Assembly (NCBI GenBank): GCA_045644325.1 | Contig: JAZRGT010000080.1 | Location: 1-52,515 of the forward strand | DNA from: CAG-390 sp045644325 | GTDB lineage: Bacteria; Bacillota; Clostridia; Oscillospirales; CAG-272 | Length of the DNA: 52,515 nt | Direction of reading: 5' to 3' | Shown: one piece after another, positions 43,581 through 51,566 of the stretch | Numbering within the stretch: the first letter of the stretch is position 1 | How the letters are laid out: each line of letters starts with the position of its first letter | Position numbers and translations under genes: made by a program | The notes under the pieces: generated by a model | What the model saw: only the letters and a program-made list of their open reading frames with translations | What the model was told of the DNA's origin: nothing | Database searches by the model: none

Positions 43581-45224
43581 ATGAAAAAATATCCATTAAA
43601 TCCGGTTGAATATTATCATCGCTTCAAGGATATGCTTGAAGCTTTGCCAACCGATCGTGAAGAGGAGCTCGCGATCTCCTGGTTTACCCGAAAAGGCGAA
43701 GAGCAGGGGGTTACCCTCGCGAAGCTGAGGGAGGACGTGCGCAATCTGCAGGCTGCCCTCATTCATCGCGACCTTGCGAAAAAACGTATTGCTATTTTGG
43801 GCGAAAACAGCTACGAATGGCTTTTGGTTTATTTTGCAACGACATACTGCGGTGCCGTTGCGGTTTGCGTCGACATTGAGCAGTCGGATGACACGATTCT
43901 TCAGATGCTCGATATGTCAGACGTCAGCGCTATCTTTTTCACAAGCACCGTAGAGGAGCTGTGCTCCGGCATCGCGGATAGAAACGTACAGTTGTTTTCT
44001 CTGAACAGCAAGGGCGGAGACTTCCCGAACGTTCATGACCTGATCGAACAAGGCGGAAATCTTCGCGATAACGGTGAAAACATATCGATCGAGGTAAGCC
44101 CGGACCAAACCGCGGCAATCGTTTTTACCTCGGGAACCACCAGCTACGCAAAGCCGGTTATGCTTTCCCACGAAGCGATCTTGACCAACGCCTCCGATGC
44201 TCTTGCCAACGTGGCAATCGGAAAGGTAGCCTTCACGTCGCTTCCATTTTACCATACATACGGATTGACCTGCTCGGTTCTGTCGATGCTGATCGGAAAG
44301 GCGCATTTGTATATCAACGGAAATCTGAAGACAGTAATGCGCGATATTCAGCTTGCCAATCCCCATACTATGCTTACCGTGCCCCTTATGCTGGAAACTA
44401 TTCATAATAAGCTTTGGATGTCCGCAGAGGAGACCGGAAAGACTCAAAGCCTCAAGAAGCTGTTAAAGCTCAAGGAAATTCAACAAAAATTCGGTATATG
44501 TACCACCGGAAAGAAAGTGGATGAAATTCGTGAAAAGTGCTTTGGCACAATTCGCCTGATCATTTGCGGAGGTGCTCATATGAACCCCGATATTATGCGC
44601 GAATTTTCATATTTGGGTGTAACAGTCCTCCAGGGATACGGAATCACCGAATGTGCGCCTCTTGTAAGCGTAAACAGGAACAAAGCGAATAACTACGATT
44701 CGGTAGGACTTGTAACCTCAAATTGCGAGGTAAAGATCGAGGATGGTGAGATCCTCGTGCGCGGCAAAAATATAATGCAGGGCTACTATAAATTCCCCGA
44801 TCTGACGGAAGAAGCCTTCCGCGACGGTTGGTTCGTCACCGGAGATATGGGATACTTTGACAAGGACGGTTTCCTGCATATAAACGGACGAAAGAAAAAT
44901 CTGATCGTTTTTAAAAACGGTAAAAAGCTTTCTCCTGAAAAGCTTGAGGAAAAGATCAGAGAGCTTCCTTTGGTTAAAGAGGTTGTCGTTTACGGTGCCG
45001 CAAGCGGCATATCAACAGACGACGTTCAAGTTGCCGCAAGCATATATCCCAACAAGGACGAATGCGGAGATTTGTCTGCCTATGAGATATTGGAGCATCT
45101 GCAAAACGGCATTAACACTATAAATAAAGATCTGCCGCTGTATCAACAGATTCAGATGGTCAATATCCGCGAGCAGGAATTTTCAAAAACAGCGCTTCAA
45201 AAAGTAAAAAGGCATTTGATATAG
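43581..45224 (+). CDS. Stand-alone acyl-AMP ligase, probable fatty acid loader
   Basis: 547 residues, AMP-binding (ANL) superfamily. ATP-binding FTSGTTSYAKPVMLSH, LQGYGITECAP, the hinge region FVTGDMGYFDKDGFLHINGR, KKNLIVFKNGKKLS and a C-terminal SKTALQKVKR with the conserved Lys. It activates a carboxylic acid as acyl-AMP. The neighbouring carrier protein gene suggests the acyl group is moved onto that phosphopantetheine and then to the starter condensation domain of the NRPS. The chain length is not visible in the sequence. The three genes form a short run with small gaps. Confidence 0.85.
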   Translation: MKKYPLNPVEYYHRFKDMLEALPTDREEELAISWFTRKGEEQGVTLAKLREDVRNLQAALIHRDLAKKRIAILGENSYEWLLVYFATTYCGAVAVCVDIEQSDDTILQMLDMSDVSAIFFTSTVEELCSGIADRNVQLFSLNSKGGDFPNVHDLIEQGGNLRDNGENISIEVSPDQTAAIVFTSGTTSYAKPVMLSHEAILTNASDALANVAIGKVAFTSLPFYHTYGLTCSVLSMLIGKAHLYINGNLKTVMRDIQLANPHTMLTVPLMLETIHNKLWMSAEETGKTQSLKKLLKLKEIQQKFGICTTGKKVDEIREKCFGTIRLIICGGAHMNPDIMREFSYLGVTVLQGYGITECAPLVSVNRNKANNYDSVGLVTSNCEVKIEDGEILVRGKNIMQGYYKFPDLTEEAFRDGWFVTGDMGYFDKDGFLHINGRKKNLIVFKNGKKLSPEKLEEKIRELPLVKEVVVYGAASGISTDDVQVAASIYPNKDECGDLSAYEILEHLQNGINTINKDLPLYQQIQMVNIREQEFSKTALQKVKRHLI

Positions 45225-45242
45225 TTTAAAGGAATTATATAT

Positions 45243-45485
45243 ATGGAAGAAAAGCTTTTCAAATTTATAGAGGATGCAATATATAAGATAACCGGTCAAA
45301 AAGGCTTGGTTTACGATACCGACTTTGTAAAGGATCTCGGACTCACTTCTTTTGACGTAATGAACATCGTTTGCGTGTTTGAGGATCATTTTGACGTCGA
45401 GATCCCCAGCAGAGACGTATGGAAGCTGCGCCGCGTGAAGGACGTTATCGATTATATGATCTTAAAAGGGCTCACAGATGTATGA
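45243..45485 (+). CDS. Acyl carrier protein
   Basis: 80 residues. The carrier signature is DLGLTSFDV, with Ser36 in place to receive phosphopantetheine. It is acidic and has a four-helix layout, typical for discrete carrier proteins. AAAGGA precedes the ATG. Its stop overlaps the start of the transferase gene (ATGA, 45482-45485). It probably carries the acyl starter unit for the NRPS; a role in fatty acid synthesis is less likely given the neighbours. Confidence 0.88.
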   Translation: MEEKLFKFIEDAIYKITGQKGLVYDTDFVKDLGLTSFDVMNIVCVFEDHFDVEIPSRDVWKLRRVKDVIDYMILKGLTDV

Positions 45486-46132
45486 GCACACCCGCGACTA
45501 AAAAAGCCGTACTTTATATTTTCAACGCCGATTCCTCATATAGCACAGAAGATCGTATAAAAGAAGCCACGCTCGCATTTCTTTGCGCGGATCCTTCAAA
45601 AAAAACGAGTCCTTCTTTGTGTGCTGATACAATGCTACAGATACGCAAAACCTCATTGGGAAAGCCGTATCTTCCCTATATGCCGGAAATATATGTATCA
45701 GCCAGCCACAGCGGAGATTATTTGTTATGCGCTGTAGCTGATACGGAAATCGGCGTTGATATTCAACGGCACGAAACACTCAAAAATGAAACAGAAGAGG
45801 AAACCAATGCTCGGTTAGGAAAAATGTCCCAACGCTTTTTTCATCCCGAGGAAGCTGAGTTCATTATAAAAGAACCTTGGAACCGCTTTTTCAAGGTGTG
45901 GACAGCCAAGGAAAGCTACGTTAAGTACACGGGAGAGGGAATCAATGATAATTTCAGGATTTTCTCTGTTCTCCCGAAGGATCCTTGTGCTTTTTCGGCT
46001 GAGGACTCCCCGAATGCATTCGTGGAGTGGTGTGCATCGGACGTTTGGTTTCGTCAAATCAAAATTGATCAACAGTACACAATGTGTGTGTGTACCAAAG
46101 AGCTTGTGAATATTGATATTTGCAGATTGTGA
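45482..46132 (+). CDS. 4'-phosphopantetheinyl transferase, Sfp type
   Basis: 216 residues. The motifs SASHSGDYLLCAVADTEIG, GVDIQ (metal-binding Asp) and FFKVWTAKESYVKYTGEGI (W-x-x-K-E-S) are those of Sfp-type transferases. It moves phosphopantetheine from CoA to Ser of the carrier domains of the NRPS and of the discrete carrier protein. The start overlaps the previous stop in ATGA. It is the last gene of the biosynthetic run; I found no clear terminator in the 148 bases after it. Confidence 0.9.
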   Translation: MSTPATKKAVLYIFNADSSYSTEDRIKEATLAFLCADPSKKTSPSLCADTMLQIRKTSLGKPYLPYMPEIYVSASHSGDYLLCAVADTEIGVDIQRHETLKNETEEETNARLGKMSQRFFHPEEAEFIIKEPWNRFFKVWTAKESYVKYTGEGINDNFRIFSVLPKDPCAFSAEDSPNAFVEWCASDVWFRQIKIDQQYTMCVCTKELVNIDICRL

Positions 46133-46280
46133 TGATATAGCTTCGATCCTACGGTCGCACCGTGCAATTTTGAGCAAAATGCGAATTTTGTTGAATGCTA
46201 TCACATACCAATGAACAAACTCACATTATGCTGATATTGCAGAGCAATATTAATCGTTATCCAAAGGAGTTTAGCCTCTC

Positions 46281-47660
46281 GTGAAAAAGAACATATTACA
46301 GTTATGTTTAGTCCTGCTGCTCGGTGTTCTGATATTGGTGACTTCGGTCTTAATGATACTGAAGCGTGGATCAGATACTGCGTCAAAGGTGCCGGATCCT
46401 TCTTACGGCGAATCGACGACAGAAGAGAAGTACAACAGCACGCTCATCATATCTCCCGAGACTACAGAGATCCCCGTCACAGACCCGATAACTACTACCG
46501 ATGCAGCTCCCGATACTACCGCTACTCCTGAAACTACCGTAACGTCCACACCCGTTACCACCGCGGAATCCGAGCCGATTACCATTCCGGTCACCGAACC
46601 GATTACTACTCCGGTTACCGAACCGATTACCACTCCGGTTACCGAACCGATTACCACTCCGGTTACCGAACCGATTACCACTCCGGTTACCGAACCGATT
46701 ACTACTCCGGTTACCGAACCGATTACTACTCCGGTTACCGAGCCGATTACTACTCCGGTTACCGAGCCGATTACTACTCCGGTTACCGAACCGATTACTA
46801 CTCCGGTTACAACGCCGTCCACTGACGATCGCGTAAATCAGGAGGGAAGCGCGCTCGAGGAGATTTTGAAGCCTGCGCAGATCACCTTACTGCGTCCGAC
46901 GGCTTCCGGAATTCTTGTAAAGTCAAACTCCTCCGCGATCATTGATTATTCGCATACTGACGATGGCTATATAATGGTCAAATTCACCGGAACCACCTCA
47001 GCCCGCCTGAAGGCTCAGGTCACCGGGCCGACGACTACTTATACATATAATATTCCCGCGCAGGAATGGGTTGTGTTCCCTCTTTCGGATGGAAACGGCG
47101 ATTACAGATTGAAAATTCTGAAGAACGTAATAGATACCCGCTATTCAACAGTTCTTTCTTTAAGCTTTTCCGTAAGTCTCAAGGATGAATTCGCTCCGTT
47201 TTTGCGCCCGAATCAATACGTTAATTACGAAAACGCTATAAATTCTATGAATAAGGCCGCAGAATTGGTCAGCGGCAAAAAAACTCTGCTTGAAAAAGTG
47301 GAGGCGATCTATTCATACGTCATCAAAAACATCTCCTATGACTACGATAAAGCGGCAACGGTCGAAAGCGATTATCTGCCCGTTCTCGATGAAGTTTTGG
47401 CTTCGAAGAAGGGTATCTGCTTCGATTATGCCTCTTTGATGACGGGTATGCTTCGCTCGCAAAATATCGCCTGTAAGCTCGTTGTCGGCTACGCTGACGG
47501 GGCTTATCACGCGTGGATTAACGTCTGGTCGCCCGATGAAGGCTGGATCAACGGATCGATTTTCTTTGACGGTGTAGATTGGAAGCTGATGGATCCCACC
47601 TTCGCCGCGGGCGGAAGTGAGCCCTCGGGCGTTCAGTATACGTCAAAATATATTTATTGA
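46281..47660 (+). CDS. Surface transglutaminase-like protein with a Thr/Pro repeat stalk
   Basis: 459 residues. One N-terminal span (residues 4-26) anchors it. A Thr/Pro-rich stalk holds ten tandem copies of the octapeptide EPITTPVT (residues 98-177). The C-terminal domain has the transglutaminase-like triad: Cys380 (KGICFDYASL), His410 (YHAWINVW) and Asp438 (KLMDPTFA). These domains cleave or cross-link peptide bonds at the cell surface; some act as proteases. A GTG start at 46281 has AAAGGAG 11 bases ahead. It lies between the NRPS cluster and the pilus-type operon, in the same direction, 22 bases before the latter. It could form part of either unit. Confidence 0.8.
   Translation: MKKNILQLCLVLLLGVLILVTSVLMILKRGSDTASKVPDPSYGESTTEEKYNSTLIISPETTEIPVTDPITTTDAAPDTTATPETTVTSTPVTTAESEPITIPVTEPITTPVTEPITTPVTEPITTPVTEPITTPVTEPITTPVTEPITTPVTEPITTPVTEPITTPVTEPITTPVTTPSTDDRVNQEGSALEEILKPAQITLLRPTASGILVKSNSSAIIDYSHTDDGYIMVKFTGTTSARLKAQVTGPTTTYTYNIPAQEWVVFPLSDGNGDYRLKILKNVIDTRYSTVLSLSFSVSLKDEFAPFLRPNQYVNYENAINSMNKAAELVSGKKTLLEKVEAIYSYVIKNISYDYDKAATVESDYLPVLDEVLASKKGICFDYASLMTGMLRSQNIACKLVVGYADGAYHAWINVWSPDEGWINGSIFFDGVDWKLMDPTFAAGGSEPSGVQYTSKYIY
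46572..46811 (+). repeat. Ten 24-bp tandem repeats in the transglutaminase-like gene
   Basis: Ten units of 24 bases, encoding EPITTPVT (the first unit reads EPITIPVT). The copies differ only at synonymous third positions, mostly ACC/ACT and GAA/GAG. The unit length keeps the reading frame, so copy number can change by slippage without breaking the protein. Confidence 0.95.
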
Positions 47661-47682
47661 TCAAAGACAGGAAACAGTACCT

Positions 47683-48729
47683 ATGCAATGGAATGAACTT
47701 CCCTATCTTACCTATTCGGATTTATTCAGGCAATTTGCTTTATTGATGAAATCCGGCATCAGTCTGAACGAGACGATGCATATACTCGCATCTGAAGAAC
47801 AGGATCCGGTAAGCAAAGCCGTTCTTTGTCAAATGGCTTCGCTGATGGATGAAGGTCAATCCTTCACCGAGGCATTGGAGGCGGCAAATTGCTTCCCTTC
47901 GCACGCGGTCGGATTGATCAGAGTCGCAGAGCACGTTGGTCGCACAGAGGAAACGCTTAATTCGCTGGCTGACTATTATGAAACGCAGCACCGTATCAGC
48001 AAAAGCTTAAAAAACGCGCTGATTTTGCCGTCGATGCTTATTTTGATGATGCTCGCCGTTATTGTAATCCTCATCAGCTACGTACTGCCCGTTTTCGATG
48101 ACGTCTATAAGTCGCTCGGAGGCAGTCTTACGGGAATTTCAGGCGCATTATTATCCCTTGGCAATATGCTTAATATCGCTATGCCCGTAATCGGAATCAT
48201 CGTCGGCCTTGCGCTTGTGATTGGCGCGGTTATCGCTCTGATCCCGTCAACGGGGAGAGCCGTCAAACAGCTGTTTGAGCGTATCCGAGGTGACCGAGGT
48301 ATCAACAAAAAGCTCAATAATGCCCGATTTGCCCAAGCGTTATCTATGGTGTTGGCAAGTGGCTATCCCATCGAAGAAGGAATAGAGCTCGCAAAAAAGC
48401 TGTTTGGCAACGAATCTCACGTTATGGGCAGATGCGATAAGTGCTCCGCCTTGATGGACAATGGAAGCAGCTTGGTCGAGGCTCTTTGTAAGTCTGAAAT
48501 TCTATCGGCTTCGTCCGCGCAAATGCTTTCAATCGGACTTCGCACGGGAAACGCCGATGAGGTTATGCAGCAAATAACGTCGAGAATGTGGAATGAAGCG
48601 GAAGAGGAGCTGGAAGCGCGGGTTTCAAAGGTCGAAATGACCTTGGTTTTGACCGCTTCCTTGATAGTAGGAGCGATATTATTGGCTGTTATGCTTCCTC
48701 TGATCAACATTATGAACGCAATAGGATGA
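47683..48729 (+). CDS. GspF/PilC-type inner membrane platform protein
   Basis: 348 residues. Two similar cytosolic halves each lead into membrane spans: KSGISLNETMHILASEEQDP and, later, ASGYPIEEGIELAKKLFGN, the internal repeat of the T2SF domain. Spans lie near residues 118-138, 165-188 and 322-345. It is shorter than PilC proteins of about 400 residues but close to ComGB-like lengths. It forms the base that couples ATPase turning to pilin movement. The ATG at 47683 has AGGAAACAG upstream. It opens the pilus-type operon with the next gene three bases after its stop. Confidence 0.87.
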   Translation: MQWNELPYLTYSDLFRQFALLMKSGISLNETMHILASEEQDPVSKAVLCQMASLMDEGQSFTEALEAANCFPSHAVGLIRVAEHVGRTEETLNSLADYYETQHRISKSLKNALILPSMLILMMLAVIVILISYVLPVFDDVYKSLGGSLTGISGALLSLGNMLNIAMPVIGIIVGLALVIGAVIALIPSTGRAVKQLFERIRGDRGINKKLNNARFAQALSMVLASGYPIEEGIELAKKLFGNESHVMGRCDKCSALMDNGSSLVEALCKSEILSASSAQMLSIGLRTGNADEVMQQITSRMWNEAEEELEARVSKVEMTLVLTASLIVGAILLAVMLPLINIMNAIG

Positions 48730-48732
48730 CTT

Positions 48733-49047
48733 ATGTTAAAAAAGCATTTTAGTAAGTTGTATCACTTTATTTGGGTATTGGTAATATTGTGTGTGCTGTT
48801 CTGTTTCCTGACTGCGCTTTCCAATTTGGATAAAGGTCAGGCGATAGAAGAAAAAGAACGCTTGCAAGAGGCTCTTTCACGCGCTGCAGTGGCTTGCTAT
48901 GCTATTGAGGGCGCGTATCCTCCAAATCTGGAGTATCTGATCGAAAACTACGACGTTCAAATTAATACAGAACGATTCACGGTTAAATACGAGCTTTACG
49001 CCTCCAATCTGATGCCCGATATTACAGTATTGGATTTTCAAAAATGA
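48733..49047 (+). CDS. Pilin-like small membrane protein
   Basis: 104 residues. One N-terminal hydrophobic segment (FIWVLVILCVLFCFLTAL, residues 12-29) is followed by a helix and the block ACYAIEGAYPPNLEYLIENY, seen in GspG-like pseudopilins of Clostridia. I see no clear prepilin peptidase cleavage site, so it may not be processed in the usual way. The start is three bases after the platform gene stop and its own stop overlaps the next start (ATGA). Confidence 0.65.
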   Translation: MLKKHFSKLYHFIWVLVILCVLFCFLTALSNLDKGQAIEEKERLQEALSRAAVACYAIEGAYPPNLEYLIENYDVQINTERFTVKYELYASNLMPDITVLDFQK

Positions 49048-49547
49048 AAACACGAAAGAAAGAACGCAGATGGTATAAGATCTTACCGTTTATGCTGTTT
49101 ACGGTTTTTGCCCTTTGTGTAATCACCGTGCTGATAACCGGCGCGAAGATATACAAAAGCTTTACCGCGCGCGATCAGCTAAGCTACGATCATAGAACGG
49201 TATCGCGCTATCTGACCACTCGTATTCATCAAAGCGATGCCCAAGATACTTATTTTGTTGGGGATTTTTATGATGCTACCTCAAAAGCAGAGGGGGATAC
49301 CTTCTATTTTTGTGAATTTTTTGAGGGAAAGGTTTATTATACCCGAATCTATTGCCATGAAGGCTATTTGTATGAGCTGTTTTCGGTATCAGACGAGCCG
49401 TTTGATCCCGCTGATGGCGAAAGGATACTTGCAGTAGATGATCTGCGATTTTTTATAAAAGACAACGTGGTGACCGTAGAGGTCAAATACGTCGACGGAG
49501 CTGAACAGACTATTCACGTTAATATGCGCAGTAAAACCGAAAAGTAG
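49044..49547 (+). CDS. DUF4860 family membrane protein
   Basis: 167 residues. One span at about residues 13-33 (ILPFMLFTVFALCVITVLITG) is followed by a mostly beta-rich outer domain with KIYKSFTARDQLSYDHRTVS and a late VEVKYVDGAEQTIHV. The overall layout matches DUF4860, a family of unknown function found in Clostridia beside pilus-type genes. It may be a minor pilin-like piece. It overlaps the preceding gene by four bases. Confidence 0.7.
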   Translation: MKTRKKERRWYKILPFMLFTVFALCVITVLITGAKIYKSFTARDQLSYDHRTVSRYLTTRIHQSDAQDTYFVGDFYDATSKAEGDTFYFCEFFEGKVYYTRIYCHEGYLYELFSVSDEPFDPADGERILAVDDLRFFIKDNVVTVEVKYVDGAEQTIHVNMRSKTEK

Positions 49548-49576
49548 CGCGGCTACGGAAAGGATTGATCATAAAA

Positions 49577-50008
49577 ATGAAGAATAAAGCATTTTTGCCT
49601 TTGCTTGAGCAAATTATTATGATCGGTTTTTTTGCAGTTTTCGCTACGGTTTGTTTGCATGGTATAGCTATTGCTAATCGTATTTCGGATGAGCAAGCCT
49701 GTAATGACCGCGCGGTTTTGGCGGCACAAAATATTGCCGAAGCCTTGAAAAGCACCGGTGGTGATGTTTATTCCGCCGCCGATATTTTATCAGGCAATGC
49801 ACAAAGCGACTCCCTGACCGTATTCTATGACCATTCAGGCAAGCCTGTGTCCGATGAAGATCCGGATGGATTTATAGGTCTTGCAAAGATTACGGAAAGC
49901 ACGCATCCACTGTTAGGCAACGCTTCTGTTCAGATAATTTATGAAGATGAAGTCATTTATTCCCTTACTGTAGGGTGGCAAAAGGATATGGAAAATGAAG
50001 CACACTAA
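49577..50008 (+). CDS. Pilin-like membrane protein
   Basis: 143 residues. A hydrophobic segment at residues 10-28 (EQIIMIGFFAVFATVCLHGI) precedes a soluble part with repeated Asp and Ser. The layout matches type II/IV pseudopilins, but the family is not recognised. The ATG at 49577 is preferred over a TTG at 49565, which sits on the GGAAAGGA ribosome binding site. Its end overlaps the next gene by 14 bases. Confidence 0.6.
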   Translation: MKNKAFLPLLEQIIMIGFFAVFATVCLHGIAIANRISDEQACNDRAVLAAQNIAEALKSTGGDVYSAADILSGNAQSDSLTVFYDHSGKPVSDEDPDGFIGLAKITESTHPLLGNASVQIIYEDEVIYSLTVGWQKDMENEAH

Positions 50009-50354
50009 TCGTATTGAGCCGCCTGCAGTCGGCGGAAGCTCATTGTTGCTTATATTCTCTGCGCTTTGCTTGACTGTTTTTACGCTATTAACGCTCAGCA
50101 CGGCGCAAGCAGACCGAAAGCTCTCGGTGGTTACTGCGACTGTTGTTTCCGATTATTACAAAGCAGATATGGAAGCCGAGGAGATCTTCTCGATGCTTCG
50201 TGCAGGAACGGTACCCGAAGGGGTTGAGGTCGATCAGAACCGATACTCTTATTCTTGCTCCGTTTCTCCCACACAATCTATCGTCGTAGAGCTGAGCTAC
50301 GAAAACGGTATTTGGAGAGTGTTGCGCTGGCAAAGCGTAACGTCAAATTCATAA
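49995..50354 (+). CDS. Short pilin-like protein
   Basis: 119 residues. It has a short charged start, then GGSSLLLIFSALCLTVFTLL (a long N-terminal hydrophobic segment after Gly-Gly), then an outer domain with a Cys-containing strand. Gly just before the hydrophobic helix is reminiscent of a prepilin peptidase site, though the usual Glu at +5 is absent. It overlaps the previous gene by 14 bases and precedes the ATPase gene by 22 bases. Function unknown. Confidence 0.6.
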   Translation: MKHTNRIEPPAVGGSSLLLIFSALCLTVFTLLTLSTAQADRKLSVVTATVVSDYYKADMEAEEIFSMLRAGTVPEGVEVDQNRYSYSCSVSPTQSIVVELSYENGIWRVLRWQSVTSNS

Positions 50355-50376
50355 AAACCACAAGGAGGCACATACT

Positions 50377-51435
50377 GTGGCTGATCTGAATAATTACCTT
50401 ATTCGCGCCGTAAACGATCAGGCATCCGATCTGTTTATCGTCGCGGGCTGCCCTGTCAGCGAAAAGATTGAGGGTCATATAGTTCCTATTGAAAGTCAGA
50501 AGCTTCTCCCGCCGGATACGGAATTACTGATCCGAGAGATATATAAGCTTGCAAACCGTTCCATAGACAGATATCTGTCTACGGGAGACGATGATTTTTC
50601 ATTTGCGATTCCGGGCTTATCCCGTTTTCGCGTTAACACTTATCGTCAGCGTAATTCGCTGGCTGCCGTTGTCCGAATCGTTTCATTTGATATTCCCAAA
50701 TGGGACCAGATCCACATTCCTCCGCAGGTGATGGAGCTTGCCAAGATTACGCACGGAATGATCCTGTTTACCGGAACGGCGGGAAGCGGTAAATCCACCA
50801 CTCAAGCTTGCATTATTGATCAAATCAATCAAAGCCGTGAATGTCATATCATAACTCTTGAGGATCCCATTGAATATCTGCACAAAAATATGCGCAGTAT
50901 AGTCAGTCAAAGAGAGATCTCAATTGACACGGCTGACTATCTCTCCGCGCTTCGTTCTTGCTTACGTCAGGCACCGGACGTGATATTGTTGGGTGAAATG
51001 CGCGATGCGGAAACCATCAGAACCGCAATTACCGCAGCCGAAACGGGACACACGATCATCGCCACGATGCATACCAAGGGTGCGGTCAACGCAATCGACC
51101 GTATTATCGACAGCTTCACAAGCACCCACCAAGCTCAGATCAGATTTCAGCTGGCAAACGTTCTGCATACAGTCGTTTCTCAGCAAATGGTTCCCGATAT
51201 AAACGGAAATATGATTCCCGTATTTGAGCTGATGCAAATCAATAGTGCCATCCGCGGAATGATTCGTGAAAACAAAAACTATCAGATCGATAACGTAATT
51301 GCCGCAGGAAAGAACGAAGGAATGCTTTCCATGGATCAATCGATCCTTTCCCTGTACGAGCAGGGATTGATTACCAGGGAAACTGCTCTGAATTACGCAG
51401 ATCACCCGGATCAGCTCCAACGCCGTTTAGGTTAA
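50377..51435 (+). CDS. pilT: PilT-type retraction ATPase
   Basis: 352 residues. Walker A GTAGSGKSTT near residue 133, the Asp box LEDPIEYLH, Walker B DVILLGEMRD and the His box TGHTIIATMHT are all present. The late AIRGMIREN is the PilT signature (AIRNLIRE). It powers pilus retraction or a related membrane motion by hydrolysing ATP. The GTG start has AAGGAGG upstream. No PilB extension ATPase, prepilin peptidase or major pilin gene is in the window; these may lie elsewhere. The ORF ends before a strong terminator at 51449. Confidence 0.92.
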   Translation: MADLNNYLIRAVNDQASDLFIVAGCPVSEKIEGHIVPIESQKLLPPDTELLIREIYKLANRSIDRYLSTGDDDFSFAIPGLSRFRVNTYRQRNSLAAVVRIVSFDIPKWDQIHIPPQVMELAKITHGMILFTGTAGSGKSTTQACIIDQINQSRECHIITLEDPIEYLHKNMRSIVSQREISIDTADYLSALRSCLRQAPDVILLGEMRDAETIRTAITAAETGHTIIATMHTKGAVNAIDRIIDSFTSTHQAQIRFQLANVLHTVVSQQMVPDINGNMIPVFELMQINSAIRGMIRENKNYQIDNVIAAGKNEGMLSMDQSILSLYEQGLITRETALNYADHPDQLQRRLG

Positions 51436-51448
51436 TTACAATTAATAT

Positions 51449-51496
51449 AAAACCGCATACGATCCTTTCTAAACCGATTGATCGTATGCGGCTTTT
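51449..51496 (+). terminator. Terminator of the pilus-type operon
   Basis: CCGCATACGATC (51453-51464) pairs with GATCGTATGCGG (51480-51491), with a 15-base loop, and CTTTT follows. It ends the plus-strand transcription run that began near 30762 or 46281. Confidence 0.85.
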
Positions 51497-51506
51497 ATAA
51501 TTTATC

Positions 51507-51538
51507 AAAAAACAAGAGGCTATTTTCATAGCCTCTTG
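51507..51538 (-). terminator. Terminator of the Cna-B surface protein gene
   Basis: On the minus strand CAAGAGGCTAT pairs with ATAGCCTCTTG (arms at 51528-51538 and 51513-51523, loop GAAA), followed by six T residues (51512-51507). It lies 29 bases past the surface protein gene stop. Confidence 0.88.
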
Positions 51539-51566
51539 TGATAAATATTGTTAAGTTGATAATGTA

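Noticed and set aside
46133..46280. A terminator between the transferase gene and the transglutaminase-like gene
   Set aside because: Only a small hairpin (46234-46250) without T-run was seen, so the two units may be read through.
46572..46811. Tandem units resembling a CRISPR array
   Set aside because: Units are 24 bases with no spacers, in frame, coding for a Thr/Pro stalk. No cas genes are present.
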